64,000 bases of DNA, taken from an uncultured Vibrio sp. (GTDB lineage: Bacteria > Pseudomonadota > Gammaproteobacteria > Enterobacterales > Vibrionaceae). Numbering within the stretch: position 1 is the stretch's first letter; each line of letters starts with the position of its first letter. The position numbers and the translations under genes were made by a program. Positions 61,341 through 64,000 of this stretch are shown here, in pieces. The notes under the pieces are model-generated. The model searched no databases, was not told where the DNA came from, and saw nothing but the letters and a program-made list of their open reading frames with translations. The DNA lies in contig NZ_OY776223.1 of the NCBI RefSeq assembly GCF_963675395.1, positions 1,488,001 to 1,552,000 on the forward strand, in the 5' to 3' direction.

Positions 61341-61377
61341 CCATGAATGAGTGTTATATTATAACAGTCATTCATGG
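61341..61377. promoter_or_regulatory. 37-bp near-perfect palindrome, Zur-like operator
   Basis: CCATGAATGA (61341-61350) and TCATTCATGG (61368-61377) flank TGTTATA-T-TATAACA (61352-61366); only the G/G position on each side breaks the symmetry. The core TGTTATA...TATAACA fits the Zur box known from gammaproteobacteria. It lies immediately before a zinc-uptake cluster. Zinc-loaded Zur would repress the DUF2607-zrgA-ABC genes. Confidence 0.8.
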
Positions 61378-61391
61378 TGTCAGGCGCTAAA

Positions 61392-61715
61392 ATGGTTCTC
61401 TTTAGGCAAGCCACATTTCAACATTGGTATCGTACTGTCGTCCTGTTCAGTACGGCTTTGCTGATCGTGTGGAATTTTGCCAGCATTTTTCACCAATTCG
61501 ATGTGACGCCAGAGCATCACGCACACCATCACTGTCAGATGTTTGCCGGGACTCACCATGGTTTGGCAAAGATGCAGCCCACTGTCGCAGTCCAGTCTTA
61601 CACTCGACTCAAATTTCATGATGTGGCTGAAAACTCGCACCACATAGAAGAAGTACGCAGCTCTGCCCGTGCTCCGCCTAATTTCGCTCAGTCCTCTTCA
61701 ACCCAAACCCTTTAG
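61392..61715 (+). CDS. DUF2607-family small membrane protein
   Basis: A 107-residue protein with one hydrophobic segment near the N-terminus (TVVLFSTALLIVWNFASIF, about 14-32) and a His-rich stretch after it (EHHAHHHCQMFAGTHHG), both fitting a Vibrio DUF2607 protein as I know it. The His/Cys cluster suggests metal handling in the periplasm. I chose the ATG at 61392 with AGGCG upstream; an ATG at 61374 lies inside the palindrome and has no ribosome site. It is the first gene of the zinc cluster. Function is not established. Confidence 0.75.
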   Translation: MVLFRQATFQHWYRTVVLFSTALLIVWNFASIFHQFDVTPEHHAHHHCQMFAGTHHGLAKMQPTVAVQSYTRLKFHDVAENSHHIEEVRSSARAPPNFAQSSSTQTL

Positions 61716-61822
61716 TGTTATTAGCTCGCACATTTGCGGCTTATAACAATGTATTAAAAGACTTAGTATCGATTGGAATGCATACTCATTCAAATTGGTC
61801 GACGCAAAATTAGGAAAATAAA

Positions 61823-62491
61823 ATGCCATCTAAACACACTTTGGCTCTTGTTATCGGCTTGTCTCTGTCTACAGCAACAATGGCGGAAGAATATCGTCAA
61901 CACGACGCGCACGTGCATGGCCATGTAGAATTTAACATCGCTCAAGACGGCAAAGATTTATTAGTGGAAATCACCGCTCCGGGCGCTGACGTGGTCGGCT
62001 TCGAGCACGCACCAGAGAACGCAGAGCAAGAGCAGCAACTCAAACAAGCGATCGCAAAACTAGAAGACAGCAGCAGCCTATTGACAATTAATCCCCAAAC
62101 TCAGTGTGAGATTGCAGATGTGCATGTGGAGCATACACTGGGTGGTTCACACGACGATCATGAAGATCACGACCATGATGAACACGAACACCATGACCAC
62201 GATGACCACAACCATGATGAACACGAACATCATGACCACGAAGATCACGACCATGACGAACACGAACATCATGACCACGATGACCACGACCATGATGCGC
62301 ACAGCAGCCACGGTGAATTCTCTGCGCAGTATCGTTTCAACTGTGAGCAGATAGGTGAACTGAGCACAATCAAAACGTCTTGGTTTAATCAATTCCCAAG
62401 TACAGAATCAGTCAGCGTTAACCTGTTCACTGATACCACGCAATCAGCGACCAGTCTTGGTAAAGATAACACCGAAATCGTAATCAAATAA
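61823..62491 (+). CDS. zrgA: ZrgA-family zinc uptake protein (DUF2796)
   Basis: A periplasmic His-rich protein of 222 residues. The signal peptide ends at TMAEE (about residue 20). A DUF2796 part follows (DAHVHGHVEFNIAQDGKDLL), interrupted by a His/Asp/Glu-rich block (residues about 112-162) with three 13-residue repeats such as DHDEHEHHDHDDH, which should bind several zinc ions, and then AQYRFNCEQIGEL. ZrgA of V. cholerae is part of the zinc-regulated zrgABCDE uptake system. The neighbouring ABC genes support the same role. Confidence 0.9.
   Translation: MPSKHTLALVIGLSLSTATMAEEYRQHDAHVHGHVEFNIAQDGKDLLVEITAPGADVVGFEHAPENAEQEQQLKQAIAKLEDSSSLLTINPQTQCEIADVHVEHTLGGSHDDHEDHDHDEHEHHDHDDHNHDEHEHHDHEDHDHDEHEHHDHDDHDHDAHSSHGEFSAQYRFNCEQIGELSTIKTSWFNQFPSTESVSVNLFTDTTQSATSLGKDNTEIVIK
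62171..62287 (+). repeat. 39-bp in-frame tandem repeat within zrgA
   Basis: Three adjacent units (62171-62209, 62210-62248, 62249-62287) each encode 13 residues of the DHDEHEHHDHDDH type. A partial fourth unit follows (GACCATGATGCG). Length is a multiple of three, so unit number can change without frameshift. Confidence 0.9.
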
Positions 62492-62542
62492 TCGCATAGC
62501 GTGTAAGCACCCACTTACACGCTATTGCTTTGGTAACTATCT

Positions 62543-63271
62543 ATGACTGATTCAACATCAAGCGTTGTTGAACTCAATAATGCCCAGTTTATTTGGCCAA
62601 GTTCAGACAGCGCTACCATCGATATCCCTCGCCTACGCATCACGCCCGGTGAGCATGTATTTATCAAAGGCCCCAGCGGATGCGGTAAGTCAACGCTTCT
62701 GGCATTGCTTACCGGCATTAATACATTAACTTCGGGGTCTTTATCGGTATTAGATACCGATTTATCGGCCCTATCAGCAAGTCAAAGAGACAAATTTCGC
62801 GCGGATCATATTGGCTATATTTTCCAACAATTCAATTTGTTGCCATATCTCAACGTGATTGAAAATGTATTACTGCCATGCCAATTCAGCAAAGTAAGAC
62901 GTGACCGTATTACACTGAAGACCAACAATGAAGCGCTAACAGAACAGGCTTCGAAGTTATTAGAAAGGCTGCATTTGCCACAAAGCTTGCATTCGCGTCC
63001 GGTATCTGAATTGAGTATCGGCCAGCAACAGCGAGTGGCAGCAGCACGAGCTCTGATGGGGCACCCAGCGTTAGTTATCGCTGACGAGCCAACATCCGCT
63101 CTGGATCATGACAACAGAATGGCTTTCATTGAACTACTGATGGAACAAGCCAATCAAGTCAACGCGACATTGGTGTTTGTCAGCCATGATCCAACCTTAG
63201 AGTCTCTGTTTAACCGCACAATTAACCTCCCAGAAATCAACCAAGTGAATGCTTTAGGAGAGTTATCATGA
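62543..63271 (+). CDS. ABC transporter ATPase, LolD/MacB type
   Basis: A 242-residue ATP-binding subunit. Walker A is FIKGPSGCGKSTLLALLTG, the signature is LSIGQQQRVAAARALMG and Walker B is LVIADEPTSALDHDN; the DHIGYIFQQFNLLPYLNV segment is typical of the LolD/MacB group. It overlaps the permease gene by four bases. The pair differs from the classical ZnuC-ZnuB importer because its relatives act on periplasmic substrates or lipoproteins, so how it aids zinc uptake is unclear. It probably corresponds to zrgB, which I infer from gene order. Confidence 0.9.
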   Translation: MTDSTSSVVELNNAQFIWPSSDSATIDIPRLRITPGEHVFIKGPSGCGKSTLLALLTGINTLTSGSLSVLDTDLSALSASQRDKFRADHIGYIFQQFNLLPYLNVIENVLLPCQFSKVRRDRITLKTNNEALTEQASKLLERLHLPQSLHSRPVSELSIGQQQRVAAARALMGHPALVIADEPTSALDHDNRMAFIELLMEQANQVNATLVFVSHDPTLESLFNRTINLPEINQVNALGELS

Positions 63272-64000
63272 CAGCCGTTATGAGCCTTGCCTGGAAGAGC
63301 TTGATGAACCGCAAAGCGACCGCCTTACTGACCATCATGACCGTCGCTATTTCAGTGGTCCTGCTGCTTGGCGTTGAGCGCATTCGAACTCAGGCAAAAG
63401 ACAGTTTTGCCAATACAATTTCTGGCACTGACTTAATTATTGGTGGCCGTTCAGGTCAGGTAAACTTATTACTTTATTCGGTGTTTCGAATCGGCAATGC
63501 CACCAACAACATCGATTGGAAGAGCTACCAAGAGTTCAGCCAGCATCGCTCCGTTGATTGGGCGATCCCAATTTCGTTGGGGGATTCCCATAAAGGCTTT
63601 CGAGTGATGGGAACCAACCACAGCTACTTTGAGCATTTCAAATATGGAAGTAAGCAACCACTTACTTTCGAAAAAGGTCGAGAGTTCAATGGATTATTTG
63701 AAACCGTCATCGGCGCAGATGTGGCTAAAGCTCTGGGCTACCAGATAGGTAGTGAGATCATCATCGCCCATGGCATCAGTGATGTGGGCTTTAGTCGCCA
63801 TGACAACTTACCTTTCAAAGTGGTGGGCATTTTAGCCCCCACGGGAACACCAGTAGATAAAACCGTCCACATCTCTTTAGAAGCGATTGAAGCGATCCAC
63901 GTAGGCTGGGAAAGTGGTGCTCATTTAGGCGCTACACCAAAAGCCGAAGATTTAAAAGATGTAGACCTTCAACCCAAGCAGATCACCGCGATGCTCGTCG
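63268..64000 (+). CDS. FtsX/MacB-type ABC permease (partial, runs off window)
   Basis: An open frame begins ATG ACA GCC GTT ATG at 63268, overlapping the ATPase stop as ATGA, and remains open to the last base (244 codons). It is absent from simple stop-to-stop lists because no stop lies in the window. It encodes MTAVMSLAWKSLMNRKATAL, then a membrane segment (TIMTVAISVVLLLG, about 24-38) and a MacB-like periplasmic domain (GTDLIIGGRSGQVNLLLYS, VIGADVAKALGYQIG, GILAPTGTPVDKTVHIS-type). The remaining three membrane helices would lie beyond the window. It probably matches zrgC by position. Confidence 0.88.
   Translation, partial: MTAVMSLAWKSLMNRKATALLTIMTVAISVVLLLGVERIRTQAKDSFANTISGTDLIIGGRSGQVNLLLYSVFRIGNATNNIDWKSYQEFSQHRSVDWAIPISLGDSHKGFRVMGTNHSYFEHFKYGSKQPLTFEKGREFNGLFETVIGADVAKALGYQIGSEIIIAHGISDVGFSRHDNLPFKVVGILAPTGTPVDKTVHISLEAIEAIHVGWESGAHLGATPKAEDLKDVDLQPKQITAMLV

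Noticed and set aside
62171..62287. Regular repeat that could be taken for a CRISPR array
   Set aside because: The units are directly adjacent without spacers and code in frame for His-rich repeats of ZrgA.

Overview
The window is a stretch of gammaproteobacterial core chromosome, almost certainly from a Vibrio. Gene content and order (glmS / DeoR-type regulator / pyk; ilvIH / long-chain acyl-CoA ligase / leuO / leuABCD; lptD-surA-pdxA-rsmA-apaG-apaH-folA; obg-rpmA-rplU / ispB; mdh / argR; TAXI-TRAP-USP; tamAB / msrA / ytfK / ytfJ / zrg) match what I know of Vibrionaceae. Proteins such as the MJ1255/VC2487-type glycosyltransferase and the ZrgA zinc protein point to the same genus. I cannot name the species.

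Layout. 1-8 kb: an amino-sugar block: murQ-murP-murR (MurNAc salvage), glmS (GlcN-6-P synthesis), a DeoR-family regulator, and pyk. 8.0-9.5 kb: a complete IS4-group insertion sequence that has split the pyk terminator hairpin. 9.5-24 kb: branched-chain amino acid genes (ilvIH, leuO, leuABCD with a clear leucine attenuator) interspersed with an acyl-CoA ligase, a glycosyltransferase/PAP2 pair and an SH3-domain lipoprotein. 24-35 kb: a DUF547 protein, djlA, then lptD-surA-pdxA-rsmA-apaG-apaH, folA and a split ThrE-type exporter; this block is bracketed by two inverted copies of a 134-bp intergenic repeat. 35-41 kb: obg, rpmA, rplU, ispB, a small conserved-looking protein, mdh and argR. 41-46 kb: a TAXI-type TRAP transporter with a linked universal stress protein. 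46-52 kb: thiBPQ under a TPP riboswitch, ubiX, mpl and fbp. 52-61 kb: ppa, a GGCT-family protein, tamB/tamA, msrA, ytfK and ytfJ. 61-64 kb: a zinc-responsive cluster (DUF2607, ZrgA, ABC ATPase, permease running off the window) behind a 37-bp near-perfect palindrome with a Zur-like core.

How it works together. MurQP and GlmS meet at amino-sugar phosphates used for the cell wall, and Mpl recycles murein peptides; LptD, SurA, DjlA, TamA and TamB build the outer membrane. IlvIH, LeuABCD and LeuO form the branched-chain amino acid set. No phage, integron, CRISPR array, toxin-antitoxin or secretion island is seen, and I did not find a convincing wholly new system. The most informative non-coding signals are the IS inside a terminator, the inverted 134-bp repeat pair, the zinc palindrome with its His-rich tandem repeat, the leu attenuator, an orphan + strand terminator upstream of ilvI, and a changed cysteine pattern in LptD.
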